A stretch of DNA of 64,000 nt from Actinoplanes couchii (lineage in GTDB: Bacteria > Actinomycetota > Actinomycetes > Mycobacteriales > Micromonosporaceae): positions 100,501-164,500 of the forward strand of contig NZ_BOMG01000102.1 in NCBI RefSeq assembly GCF_016862075.1, read 5' to 3'. The position numbers were made by a program, and so were the translations under genes. This document shows positions 27,815 to 36,178 of this stretch, one piece after another (the stretch's first letter is position 1; every line of letters starts with the position of its first letter). The notes beneath the pieces were generated by a model. It was given only the letters and a program-made list of their open reading frames with translations. It did no database searches and was not told the DNA's origin.

Positions 27815-28687
27815 CTAGATCGTGAAGTTGGCGCAGGAGCTGCGGTACTGGTCCACGGTCAGGCTCGCCGACGGGCCCGGGCAGACGAACTGCTGGTACC
27901 GGGTGTCGTTGTCGACGAACAGTTTCAGCCACGCGATGCTGTACTTGGCGATCGTCGTGTTCGAGCTGTTCGGCGCGAAGTGGGTCGCGTTGTTCAGCTC
28001 CAGGTATGCCTTGCCGGGGCTGTTCGGCAGGCTGTTGTAGAACGGCAGCGCGTGTGACGCGACGGGTGCGACCGTGTCGCCGTCGGCACCGATGACCAGC
28101 GTCGGGACGGTGTTGCCGCTCCACGACTTGGTTACGTTCCACGGGGTCAGCGGGATCGCCGCCTGCAGCGACGGGCGGCTGCGCGCCGCTTCCAGGGTGC
28201 CGCCGCCACCCATCGAGTGGCCGACGACCGCGACGCGCGTGGCGTCGATGCGGGTCCGGACACTGCTGGACCTGGTCAGGTAATCGGCGGCCGCGAGCAG
28301 CTGCCGGCCCCGCGAGTCCGGCTGGTCCGACGTGGTGTTCGTGTCGATGTTGAACACCACGAAGCCGTGCGACGCGATCCGCGGCGCGAGCCAGGCCATG
28401 CTGGACTTGTACGCGGTGAAGCCGGGCGCGATCACCACGGCGCCGAACGTGCCGGCCGAGGTGTCGGTCGGATAGTAGATGTCGCCACCGCCGAAACCAC
28501 TGGCCGCGAGCCGGGACACGCTGGTCTGGGCGGTGGCGAACGAGCCGCGCGTCGCTTCGATGCTGCTGTTCGTCGGCGCCGGGCCCTTCGGGAACGCGGT
28601 GGTGGCCGCGTTCGCAGACGGAACGAGCGTGATTCCCGCAACGGTCAGGGCCGTCGCGACGACGACGCCGAAAATGGTGCGGCGCAT
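27815..28687 (-). CDS. Secreted cutinase of the PET-hydrolase (polyesterase) family
   Basis: A 290-aa alpha/beta hydrolase closely resembling Thermobifida cutinases and LCC. A signal peptide (MRRTIFGVVV...PSANA) precedes the mature enzyme. The catalytic triad is Ser158 in GHSMGGGG, Asp204 in GADGDTVAP and His236 in ATHFAPN. Subsite residues Met159 and Trp183 (LTPWN) match polyester hydrolases; the aromatic oxyanion residue usually Tyr is Phe90 (APGFTA). C-terminal Cys269 and Cys285 form the family's disulfide. VDNDTRYQQF is conserved. It should hydrolyse cutin and short polyesters outside the cell; activity on PET is possible but unproven. The next upstream gene is unrelated. Confidence 0.93.
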   Translation of the reverse strand: MRRTIFGVVVATALTVAGITLVPSANAATTAFPKGPAPTNSSIEATRGSFATAQTSVSRLAASGFGGGDIYYPTDTSAGTFGAVVIAPGFTAYKSSMAWLAPRIASHGFVVFNIDTNTTSDQPDSRGRQLLAAADYLTRSSSVRTRIDATRVAVVGHSMGGGGTLEAARSRPSLQAAIPLTPWNVTKSWSGNTVPTLVIGADGDTVAPVASHALPFYNSLPNSPGKAYLELNNATHFAPNSSNTTIAKYSIAWLKLFVDNDTRYQQFVCPGPSASLTVDQYRSSCANFTI

Positions 28688-28820
28688 GTCTCTCCCTTGC
28701 AGAGCGGATGTGGACACCAGAATCCTGTGCCGCCGCAATGCGACTCTCAACAGTTGTGCGCTGTTATGAGACGGGGGTCCGGACATTCTTTCCGATATTG
28801 CCCCACTGGAGCGCTCCCAT

Positions 28821-29684
28821 TTAATTCCGAAGAGCCTTAACCAATTTTCCGACCGATTCCGGCGGCCCTTCCGGCAGGAACAGCGACGGCTCGATCAGTT
28901 CCACCTCGAGGACACACGGCTTTCCGTCGTCGTCGCGGACCAGGTCGACACGGGCGTAGACGGGCGTCCCGAACCGCTCGGTCACCAGATCGACGACCTG
29001 ACGCGCGACCGCGATCTGCTCCGGATCGGCGGTGTACGCGACGTTCGTCTCCTCGGCGAACAGGTATTCGACGGTGCCCGCTCGGGGCAGCGCCACCCGT
29101 TTGCTCGCGGCGTGACTGTAGACGCCGCCGAAGAACAGCAGCGGCCATTCCCCGTCCGCGACCACCGATTTCAGCAACGGCTGCACCAAGACACTCGCGC
29201 CCGCGCCGTGCAGCCGGGTGACGTGTTCCCGGGCCGATTCCCGATCCTCCGGGCCGTACGACGAAGCGTTACGGCTGCCCGCGCCGACCGCCGGTTTCAC
29301 CACGAACTCGCCGTCCGGGAAGACCGGGATGTCGCCGGGTTCCAGAAATGTGGTCGGCGGGATCGGGATGCCGGCCTCGTCGAGTTCGGCAAGATAATGC
29401 TTGTCCAGATTCCAGCGGACCATCGGCGCCGGATTGCACAGATCGGTCACCGCGGCGACCCGGTCCAGCCACGGCACGAACCGGTCCAGATGCTCCGGAT
29501 AATCCCAGGCCGAACGCAGAACCACCCGGTCGTACGATTCCCAGCGCACGTCCGGGTCGTCCCAGATCACCACATCCACGTCGACACCAGCGTCCCGCAG
29601 CGCGGGGAGTGCGAACGGCTCGTCGACGTCATACCCCTGCACACCTGTCGCGGTGACCCAGCCCAGCTTCATTCTTTCCGGCAT
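28821..29684 (-). CDS. ATP-grasp domain protein
   Basis: A 287-aa protein. An N-terminal pre-ATP-grasp part (LGWVTATGVQGYDVDEPFALPALRDAGVDVDVVIWDD) is followed by an ATP-grasp fold: EFVVKPAVGAGSRNAS (nucleotide lysine and glycine loop), LVQPLL, and the metal-binding VLEVELIEPSLFL. It belongs to the glutathione synthetase/RimK-like superfamily that joins a carboxylate to an amine via acyl phosphate. Stand-alone members occur throughout actinomycetes and the substrate is unknown. Confidence 0.85.
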   Translation of the reverse strand: MPERMKLGWVTATGVQGYDVDEPFALPALRDAGVDVDVVIWDDPDVRWESYDRVVLRSAWDYPEHLDRFVPWLDRVAAVTDLCNPAPMVRWNLDKHYLAELDEAGIPIPPTTFLEPGDIPVFPDGEFVVKPAVGAGSRNASSYGPEDRESAREHVTRLHGAGASVLVQPLLKSVVADGEWPLLFFGGVYSHAASKRVALPRAGTVEYLFAEETNVAYTADPEQIAVARQVVDLVTERFGTPVYARVDLVRDDDGKPCVLEVELIEPSLFLPEGPPESVGKLVKALRN

Positions 29685-29721
29685 GACACGAGCATGCCGG
29701 TCCTACGTACGAGACGTCTTG

Positions 29722-30451
29722 TCAGATGTTGACGTTGTTCTGAAAGGCGCCCGGGGTCATCGCGTACGCCGCCCGGAAATGTTTGTGGAAGTGGGCCTGA
29801 TCCGCGAACCCCACCGCGGCCGCGGTGGCCGCGATCGGCTCACCCCGAACCAGCAGCCGGCGGCCGTGCGCGAGCCGGGCCTGCAACTGCCAGGCGTACG
29901 GCGAGCAGCCGACCTGCCTGGTGAACGACCTGATCAGCTGCTCCCGGGAGAGCCCGGCCTCGGTGGCGACGGCGGTCAGGTCGGCGGCCCGGGACAGGTC
30001 GCCGCGCAGCCGCTCCATGACCCGGGTGATCCGTGGGTCGCCGGGTTCGGGTCCGGATCCGGTGGGTCGTTTCGTGCCCGCGGCAAGACCGAGCATGGCG
30101 ACCACGATGCTGTCGAGGTCGTCGGGCCGGCTCAGGATGTGCCGCCGCAGCGCGGGCGCAACAACGAACGGCCGACCGAATTCGATCGCTTCCCCGCCGG
30201 TCAGGGCGACCATTGCGGCAACCGGAACATAGAGGCTGACACAACGACCACGGCCGCCCATCGGTCTCGGTAACCGAAGACTGAACCTGCCCCGGGTTGT
30301 AAACGGTGACCTCGTCGACGCCAACTTCGAACGACGCCCGATCGAGGCGGATCTTCTCCCGCCCGGTGACGTTCGCACTGATCACATACTCGTCGTGACT
30401 GTGCGGCGGAAACCTGTTGGACCAAGGAGCAACGACCATCAGGCGCATCAC
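29722..30451 (-). pseudogene. AraC family regulator, apparently frameshifted
   Basis: The N-terminal half is an AraC cupin sensor (RFPPHSHDEYVISANVTGREKI...EVTVYNPGQVQSSVTETDGRPW) in one frame. The C-terminal half, CVSLYVPVAAM... to the two HTH motifs (TAVATEAGLSREQLIRSFTRQ; AATAAAVGFADQAHFHKHFR), is in another. Removing one T at 30243-30244 joins them as GRPWSCVSLYV. This is a single-base insertion or an assembly error. Without the correction no protein has both sensor and DNA-binding domains, although the HTH half could still start internally. Starts are GTG 30449-30451 or ATG 30446-30448. Confidence 0.75.
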
Positions 30452-30530
30452 CCCAGCCTATGTCGCGGCACCCATCCCGGCCCTGGTGCGGACCGAGAAC
30501 CCGCAGCACAACTGCCTGATGGCAATGATC

Positions 30531-30576
30531 GGGGACTCATAATCCTCGGTCGCGGGTTCGAGTCCCGCCCGCCCGA
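30531..30576 (+). other. 3' fragment of a CAT-anticodon tRNA (attachment-site remnant)
   Basis: The sequence folds as anticodon arm GGGGA-CTCATAA-TCCTC (one G-U pair), variable loop, a perfect T arm (GCGGG-TTCGAGT-CCCGC) and a 7-nt acceptor strand ending at discriminator A30576. The D arm and the 5' acceptor strand are missing upstream. This pattern, from anticodon loop to 3' end, is what integrative elements leave at tRNA targets. No intact copy or integrase is in the window. Anticodon CAT means Met, initiator Met or Ile2. Confidence 0.75.
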
Positions 30577-30676
30577 CGGGTGGAGGTTTCGTTTAGTCGA
30601 AGCGGCTGGTTGCGTGGCCTTGACATCCCCGCCCCGCGGGGGAGCCTGTGTCCGTCTGTCGTGACACCATGAACTT

Positions 30677-31393
30677 GTGGACAAGCAGGATGCGGGTGTG
30701 GTGATTTGGGATGTCGACGGCACGCTGATTCCGGCGGATCTTCGCTGGCTGCGGCGTGCTGTGGCCCAGACCTACGACATCGATGAACAGGCCGTCAGGT
30801 TTCCGGACAAGAAGGTTCACGGGTATACCGATGAGTCGATCGTCGTCGACACCGCGGTGGCTTCCGGGATTGCTGCGGCGGATGCGGAGGCTGGAGTGAC
30901 CCGATTCGGTGGAGTCCTGGCCGAGGTCATGGATGCCGGCCGTGACGAGTTGGCCCGGGTGCAGCCCGCGTATCCAGGTGTGGCCGAAAGCATCGCTGCT
31001 TTGCAGCAGCGCGGCTACGTGCAGACGGTGTTGACCGGCAACCTCCGTTACGCGGCCGAGGTAAAGATCGCTTCACTTGGTGTGGGCGATGTGCTGGATC
31101 TGGGGGTCGGGGCGTACGGATCCGATGATCGGGATCGCTTCCAGTTGACGGCTGTCGTCGCGCAGCGTTACCGCGAGAAGTACGGCCGAGATCTTGTGCC
31201 GGGTCGGGCGGTGGTGGTCGGGGATGCTCCGAACGATATTGCCTGTGCGCGGAACGCTGGATTCCGGGCCGTGGTGATTGCACACCGAGTCGCTCGTGAG
31301 GAACTGGCCTCCCACGAACCGGACGCGGTCCTCGATCGGCTCGACCCCGGGTTGCTCGTGTCGACGATTGCCGGCCTCACCTCGGAGAGTTGA
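30677..31393 (+). CDS. HAD family hydrolase
   Basis: A 238-aa haloacid-dehalogenase-type phosphatase. Motif I is WDVDGTLI with Asp12 (nucleophile) and Asp14, motif II is VLTGN, and motif IV is VVGDAPNDIACARNAG. The cap is helical (type C1). Such enzymes hydrolyse small phosphomonoesters such as phosphoglycolate or sugar phosphates; the substrate is not evident. The start is GTG 30677. It is the first gene to the right of the tRNA scar. Confidence 0.88.
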   Translation: MDKQDAGVVIWDVDGTLIPADLRWLRRAVAQTYDIDEQAVRFPDKKVHGYTDESIVVDTAVASGIAAADAEAGVTRFGGVLAEVMDAGRDELARVQPAYPGVAESIAALQQRGYVQTVLTGNLRYAAEVKIASLGVGDVLDLGVGAYGSDDRDRFQLTAVVAQRYREKYGRDLVPGRAVVVGDAPNDIACARNAGFRAVVIAHRVAREELASHEPDAVLDRLDPGLLVSTIAGLTSES

Positions 31394-31688
31394 GAGCGGG
31401 TCGGAGCCGTGCCTCGGTGGTTGCGATGCGCTGGTCCAGTTCCCGAACCGCCGGCTCGCTGTTCCACTGGTTGAGGCCTTCACGGGCTCGTCGGGCGCGT
31501 GAGATTCCGCGGAGATTGCCGATGCGGTGCAGTTGATCGCAACCCACGACCGACCAGGGCAAACCTCGATCGCTCTTGGCGGGACACAGTCTGAAGCGCG
31601 AACGAAGCCACCTCGCCGAGTAACGATCAGCACAAAGTGCAGCCTTTGCTTCAGGCTGTGATACTGACGTGTATCGCCGTTTCGGCAA
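31377..31688 (-). CDS. Weak hypothetical ORF in a 370-bp gap
   Basis: A frame of up to 103 codons opposite the HAD gene's end, with a TTG start and no clear ribosome site. It is Arg-rich; the C-terminal part (NQWNSEPAVRELDQRIATTEARL) looks helical and protein-like. It may be a real small gene, a gene remnant or chance. Nothing else is seen between 31394 and 31767. Confidence 0.22.
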   Translation of the reverse strand: MPKRRYTSVSQPEAKAALCADRYSARWLRSRFRLCPAKSDRGLPWSVVGCDQLHRIGNLRGISRARRAREGLNQWNSEPAVRELDQRIATTEARLRPALNSPR

Positions 31689-31767
31689 CGTCGTGGTTTG
31701 CGGCGGTGCTGGGCTAAGCGCTCCTGACTGACTGGAGTTGCAGCAGCGTCACGACGAAGGGGTCTGT

Positions 31768-32589
31768 ATGCCGTCCGTGGTTGCCGCGAAGTTCGCTTCT
31801 CTCGATGGGATCAACCTGGTGGGGGACCTCGTACTTCCTGATCAGGAAGCGCGGTTAGGTGTGGTCCAAGTTCACGGCGGCGGGGTGACCCGTCACGAGG
31901 CGGGCTTCTTCGACCGGATGGGAGACGGCCTGGCTGCTGCCGGCGTCGCCGCACTGCGGTTTGATCTTCGTGGTCACGGTGAGTCTGGCGGGCGGCAAGA
32001 GGACCTCACCATCTCCGGCGTCCTGAACGACATCCGTAGTGCGTTGGACCATCTACGTCAGGTGACCGGCGTAGAGCGGGTCGCGTTGGTGGGTCAGAGC
32101 TTCGGCGGCGGGATCTGCGCGTACTACACGGCTAAGCGGCCTGCGGAAGTACAGCGGCTGGTGTTGTTGTGCCCTCGGATTGACTACAAGAAGCGAACGA
32201 TCGACGACCGGCCCTACTGGGTCGACGATCACCTGAGCTCCGAGAAGACAGACGAACTCGCCAGCCAGGGCTTCATTCAGTATTCGCCGACGTTCCGGCA
32301 CGGACGTGCGTTCCTCAATGAGGTTTTCTGGGTTCAGCCGCACACGGTTCTCGGTGAGATCCAGGCCCCGACGCTGGTTGTGCATGGCACCGCTGACACG
32401 CTGGTGCCGATTGATACGACCCTGGCAGCTATGCCGAAGCTCAACGATGCGTCGACGCTGTTGAAGATCGAGGGCGCTCAGCACGGTTTCGCCGTTGATG
32501 GGGATCCGACCTACCAGGATCCGCAGAGCCAGGCATGGCAGGCCCAGGTCATCGCGGCAGTTGCTGACTGGGTAACGCAACCGAGTTGA
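31768..32589 (+). CDS. Alpha/beta hydrolase
   Basis: A 273-aa cytosolic serine hydrolase, started at the ATG with AAGGGG upstream rather than the TTG at 31738. The oxyanion loop region is VHGGG, the nucleophile elbow GQSFGGG, the acid Asp in HGTADTLVP and the His in AQHGFAVDG. LRGHGESGG and the fold resemble BAAT/esterase-type hydrolases. The substrate is unknown. Its 3' end overlaps the convergent regulator gene by 41 bp. Confidence 0.88.
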   Translation: MPSVVAAKFASLDGINLVGDLVLPDQEARLGVVQVHGGGVTRHEAGFFDRMGDGLAAAGVAALRFDLRGHGESGGRQEDLTISGVLNDIRSALDHLRQVTGVERVALVGQSFGGGICAYYTAKRPAEVQRLVLLCPRIDYKKRTIDDRPYWVDDHLSSEKTDELASQGFIQYSPTFRHGRAFLNEVFWVQPHTVLGEIQAPTLVVHGTADTLVPIDTTLAAMPKLNDASTLLKIEGAQHGFAVDGDPTYQDPQSQAWQAQVIAAVADWVTQPS

Positions 32590-33895
32590 GCGCCTCGCCA
32601 AGGGCTACCACAGTGTCGCGTGCGTGCCAGGGCGCAAGAACCCGGTGAGCGTTTCGTACGGCGCCGTAGGTTCGTATCGAACCGGTGTGAACCGAGGTGG
32701 AAAGCGCTTCGAGTGCACGCGCGGCGGCGAGATCCGGCTGTTCGGATTGCGCGAGAGCGACGGCCTGCCGGGCGCGGAAGTAGCCGGTGTCTCGGGTTGA
32801 GAGCCCGCTGGTGCCGAGGCGTTCGCCATAGATCTGCGCGGCGCGTTCGGGCTGCTTGGCTTCGATCCAGCATGAGGCCTCGCGCAGTGTCACGTCTTCG
32901 CCATCAGCGACGTCTCGGGCCTGCCGCGTTGCGGTGTCCATGTCGACGCATTGGCCGATCATCGCGTCACCGCGGGCAATCTGGAGCAGCGCTTCGGCCA
33001 TCAGCGCCGAAGAGAGCTTCCAGGGGCCTTCGATCGCGGCGCCGGCCAGCATCCGGACTCGGTATCCGTCGCCAGACTCGTACGCCAGCTGAGACTTACG
33101 CAGCAGGACGAATCCCTGCATCGGTAGGTGGCCACAGACCTGTGCGTACTCCATGGCGCGGTCGTACCAGAGGTTTGCCAGCGCCGCATCGGCGAGGTCA
33201 CGGTAGAGCCATCCGACGAACTCTGCGGCTTCGGCGCCGAGCATGGACAGTTCGCGTCGTACGACTTCGGGGACCGAGGGGATCATCGACGCGACCACGT
33301 CGACGACTCCGCGCGCGGTCGACAGCGCAGCGGCTGCCCCGAAGTGGCCGTCTACGGCCTTGGCCGTGTCGAGCTGTAGCCGGAACACTTCGACCACCGC
33401 GACGTCGGCGTTCCGTGCCGGGTCAGCGACTCCGTTCCGGACTCGTTGTGCCCACTCAAGGGCGTACGGCGAGATGCCCTGGGTATCAGAGCTGAACGAG
33501 TCGGCGGCACCGCTCCCGGAATCCGCAGTCCAAGACGACGTGGGTTCCGGCGCCAGCCGGTGCTGCTCCGATTCGCTCCCTGTGGTCGGAGCTGACCGCG
33601 GCCGTCGGTTGCGGTAGAAGCCCAGCTCAGCGTCTGTCTGTACATCGAGAACCGCACGCAGACCGTCGCGGCGCCGTTGGCGTGGCCACCGATAGTCACC
33701 GCGTTCGTAGCTGCCGATGTCATTCTCGTCGAGGTAGTCCCTAACCTTTTCGTGCTGCCACTGCCAGGAGTTGACCGCCTCGGCGAGTTCTTGGCGCGAC
33801 ATGGGCTGGCCCGAACCTGAAGGCGACAGCTGACGTAGGCGGGCTGCTACCAGTTTTGCATTCGGCGGCTCTTGAAGCCCTCTTTGAGTGGCCAT
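32549..33895 (-). CDS. XRE-like regulator with TPR-type C-terminal domain
   Basis: A 448-aa protein. The N-terminus (MSRQELAEAVNSW, later DENDIGSYERGDYRWPR) is a divergent helix-turn-helix of the XRE class. The remainder, from about residue 140, is a helical solenoid with Ala/Leu-rich repeats, as in actinomycete XRE-TPR regulators involved in secondary metabolism or development. The target is unknown. The 254-bp gap upstream (33896-34149) probably holds its promoter and no gene. Confidence 0.75.
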   Translation of the reverse strand: MATQRGLQEPPNAKLVAARLRQLSPSGSGQPMSRQELAEAVNSWQWQHEKVRDYLDENDIGSYERGDYRWPRQRRRDGLRAVLDVQTDAELGFYRNRRPRSAPTTGSESEQHRLAPEPTSSWTADSGSGAADSFSSDTQGISPYALEWAQRVRNGVADPARNADVAVVEVFRLQLDTAKAVDGHFGAAAALSTARGVVDVVASMIPSVPEVVRRELSMLGAEAAEFVGWLYRDLADAALANLWYDRAMEYAQVCGHLPMQGFVLLRKSQLAYESGDGYRVRMLAGAAIEGPWKLSSALMAEALLQIARGDAMIGQCVDMDTATRQARDVADGEDVTLREASCWIEAKQPERAAQIYGERLGTSGLSTRDTGYFRARQAVALAQSEQPDLAAARALEALSTSVHTGSIRTYGAVRNAHRVLAPWHARDTVVALGEALNSVALPSQQLPR

Positions 33896-34149
33896 CAGGC
33901 TCGTCCTGAAGTCATCTGCTCTGAGCGGCGAACGTCCGAGAGTTGTCGAGCGTCGGCAGTCCGTCCGGCGGCGCTTCCGCCAGAGGTCGGGCGGCCGTAT
34001 AAGGCCACAAGCCTGCCGATCTCGCTGCTCGTGGAGGCGCAGATCAGCAGCTGCATCACATTGATCAACGTTCCCCCTTAACGCTGTCGACTCGACCGTG
34101 AGCCGTGACTTTAGTCCACAGTATCTACGGGCACTGCGCGTGAATGGTC

Positions 34150-34368
34150 CTACTCGTCACCCGTTGAGGTGGGAGCGAACTCGCCCGCTCTGACACCCGC
34201 GACAAAGGCGCTCCACTCGCCGGGAGTGAACGCCAGGACTGGCCCTACCGGGTTCTTGCTGTCGCGGACGCCGACGGTTCCGTCGTCCGCGAACGATGCC
34301 TCGACGCAGTTGCTGGCGCCGTCGCTCTTGCTGGACTTGAACCAGGTGGTGAACTTGCCACGGGTCAT
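34150..34368 (-). CDS. DUF397 domain protein
   Basis: A 72-aa protein matching DUF397: WFKSSKSDGASNCVEASFADDGTVGVRDSKNP, then FTPGEWSAFVAGVRAGEF. It is encoded 10 bp after the DUF5753 regulator gene. These pairs, common in actinomycetes, act like regulator and small antagonist or cofactor (as in BldB/WhiJ-type systems), by family knowledge. Confidence 0.93.
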   Translation of the reverse strand: MTRGKFTTWFKSSKSDGASNCVEASFADDGTVGVRDSKNPVGPVLAFTPGEWSAFVAGVRAGEFAPTSTGDE

Positions 34369-34378
34369 GTGCGGTTCC

Positions 34379-35242
34379 TTACCGGTCGGGTCGTTGCTGC
34401 ATCAGGGTGGTGAGGACGTCGATACTGGCGGACGGGGAAAGCGCCGCCTGTTGTATGCGCTGGTAGAGGTCCAGGTGATGGCGGGTGGCTTCGGGAGCGG
34501 TCAGGACCAGGTCGTCGTGGTCGGTGTCGACGGCGACCACCGTCGGGTCGTGCGGGTCGGGGAAGCGGTAAGTGAAGAACGACGACTTGGGAATCACGTA
34601 GCCGGGTAGCGGGGTGGTCAGCGGCAGGATCCGGATGGTGATCCGATTACGGTCGCGTCCGACCTGGACCAGGTGCTCCAGCTGGTCGCGCAGGATGTCG
34701 GGCGGAGCTGCGGGGCGGAGGAGGGCCTGCTCGTCGATGATCACTTCGTAGGTGGGGCCGCCGGCGCGGTCGAGCACACGTTGGCGGAATGCGCGAGCCT
34801 CCAGGGCGCGGGCCGGGTCGAAGTGTTCGGGGCGGGTGCCACGGTTGGCGCGTACCCGGACCTCGGTGAAGGCGGGGATCTGTAGTAGGCCGGGGATCAT
34901 GAGCTGGTACTCGGTGATGGTGCGGGCACCGGCTTCCAAGTCGGCGTAGAGGGCCTGCTGAGGTCCGATCTGGTCGCGGTACTTCTCCCACCAGCCGCGT
35001 TCGCGGCAGTCGCGGGTGATGGTCATGATCTCGTCCCAGCGGCGTTGGCCGACCTTGAGAACGTTGAGGATGCGCATCATCTCGGCGTCGCTGGGGCCGA
35101 CGTGTCCGTTCTGGATCTGGCTGATGCGCTGTCGGGGGATACGGGTTGCGGAGGCCAGCCGAATTGCGGAGTAGCCGTGCTCCTGCATGAGTTGTTTGAG
35201 CTCAGCGGCCAGACGACGGCGCCGCACGTAGGGGCTGATCAT
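34379..35242 (-). CDS. XRE family regulator with DUF5753 domain
   Basis: A 287-aa WhiJ-like regulator. The HTH is YSAIRLASATRIPRQRISQIQNGHVGPS (residues about 24-51); residues from about 90 form DUF5753 (GPQQALYADLEAGARTITEYQLMIPGLLQ, VIIDEQALLRP, ITIRILPLTTPLPGY). It is paired with a DUF397 gene 10 bp downstream. Proteins of this type commonly control development or antibiotic production. Confidence 0.92.
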   Translation of the reverse strand: MISPYVRRRRLAAELKQLMQEHGYSAIRLASATRIPRQRISQIQNGHVGPSDAEMMRILNVLKVGQRRWDEIMTITRDCRERGWWEKYRDQIGPQQALYADLEAGARTITEYQLMIPGLLQIPAFTEVRVRANRGTRPEHFDPARALEARAFRQRVLDRAGGPTYEVIIDEQALLRPAAPPDILRDQLEHLVQVGRDRNRITIRILPLTTPLPGYVIPKSSFFTYRFPDPHDPTVVAVDTDHDDLVLTAPEATRHHLDLYQRIQQAALSPSASIDVLTTLMQQRPDR

Positions 35243-35572
35243 CTACAGGCCTCCAGCAGAGTGCGAAGGTGAGAGGGGCCGTGACTGTCCGGCTATCGGT
35301 GACTGTCTGGTGTGGGCCAGAGCGTAACCCCGGTTTTGGCGATGCACGCCGTCCGGTTACCCGACTGCGTGACGCAACCGCAGGTCAGGGGCTGTTCTCC
35401 CGCTAACTCTCCTACTAACTCTCCTGCTAATTCAGGGTTCTGCGGATCCCGACGTTCGGTGATTGTAGGGACACGACACGCGACATATCGATGTTGTGGA
35501 GTCGCCAGTCACCGGCTCCGACAGCCTCATCGCTGACGAGCCGGGCACCCGAATACTGCCGTGGAGGACGTG
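35243..35572. other. Intergenic region with short repeats
   Basis: A 330-bp gap between divergent genes. It holds a direct repeat of GTGACTGTC(C/T)GG (35281 and 35299) and about 2.5 copies of a 12-bp unit, (G/A)CTAACTCTCCT, at 35402-35431. Promoters for both flanking genes are expected here. No gene is seen. Confidence 0.6.
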
Positions 35573-36070
35573 ATGACAGAAGCCGCCCCTTCGTCGAACA
35601 CGGTGCTGTCACGCGGCAGTGACGGGTGGTTCGCCCGGTCGCGGTTTTCCCCCGAGCGCCCTGGCCGGGCACAGATGAGCGGCCGGTCGGTCGCTGGGCA
35701 GGATACCGACCGGCCGCTCAGCTTAGAAGCCTCTGCGCTCCGCCTTGCTCCGGCGGTTGTCGAAGTCGCCAGGAACGTCTGCGCGTCTCGTCCGTCCGAA
35801 CGACATCCGCTGTACGGGGTCTTGTTCTGCTGCTGCGGTGCACGATTCCACCGATCGGAGTCGCCCGACGCTCGGCGCGAGTACATGACCGTGTGCGGCT
35901 GCCGGTTGCAGCCGATCGACGCGGCCACTATCGAGAAACGGGTGCACGCCGCCGGGATCTCGTTCGATAAGGCACAGGGCCCGCTGCGAACGCGTGTAGC
36001 TCCTGATGGGTACGGCCGCATCGAGGTCGGCGGGACGCTCGACGACATCAGGTTCGTCCACCGTCCGTGA
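35573..36070 (+). CDS. Hypothetical protein with recombinase-type zinc-ribbon motif
   Basis: A 165-aa protein, started at ATG with GGAGG 4 nt upstream. The middle, VLFCCCGARFHRSESPDARREYMTVCGCRL, resembles the zinc beta-ribbon of large serine recombinases (two Cys pairs), but catalytic and DNA-binding recombinase domains are absent. The first half is low-complexity and basic. It could be a remnant or a stand-alone zinc-ribbon protein. Confidence 0.5.
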   Translation: MTEAAPSSNTVLSRGSDGWFARSRFSPERPGRAQMSGRSVAGQDTDRPLSLEASALRLAPAVVEVARNVCASRPSERHPLYGVLFCCCGARFHRSESPDARREYMTVCGCRLQPIDAATIEKRVHAAGISFDKAQGPLRTRVAPDGYGRIEVGGTLDDIRFVHRP

Positions 36071-36178
36071 AACCACCACCGGCCCTTCTGGATCCGGTGC
36101 CCGCTCTTTCCATGACGTCTTGCCGGGCTCGTCGGGGCCGGCAGCACGCCCCCCATTCCAGCGAAGGGAAACTCTCCG

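Noticed and set aside
26904..28142. Upstream extension of the TetR reading frame by over 400 codons
   Set aside because: It runs antisense through the operators, the small peptide and the DsbA-like gene; the regulator's N-terminus is at 26903.
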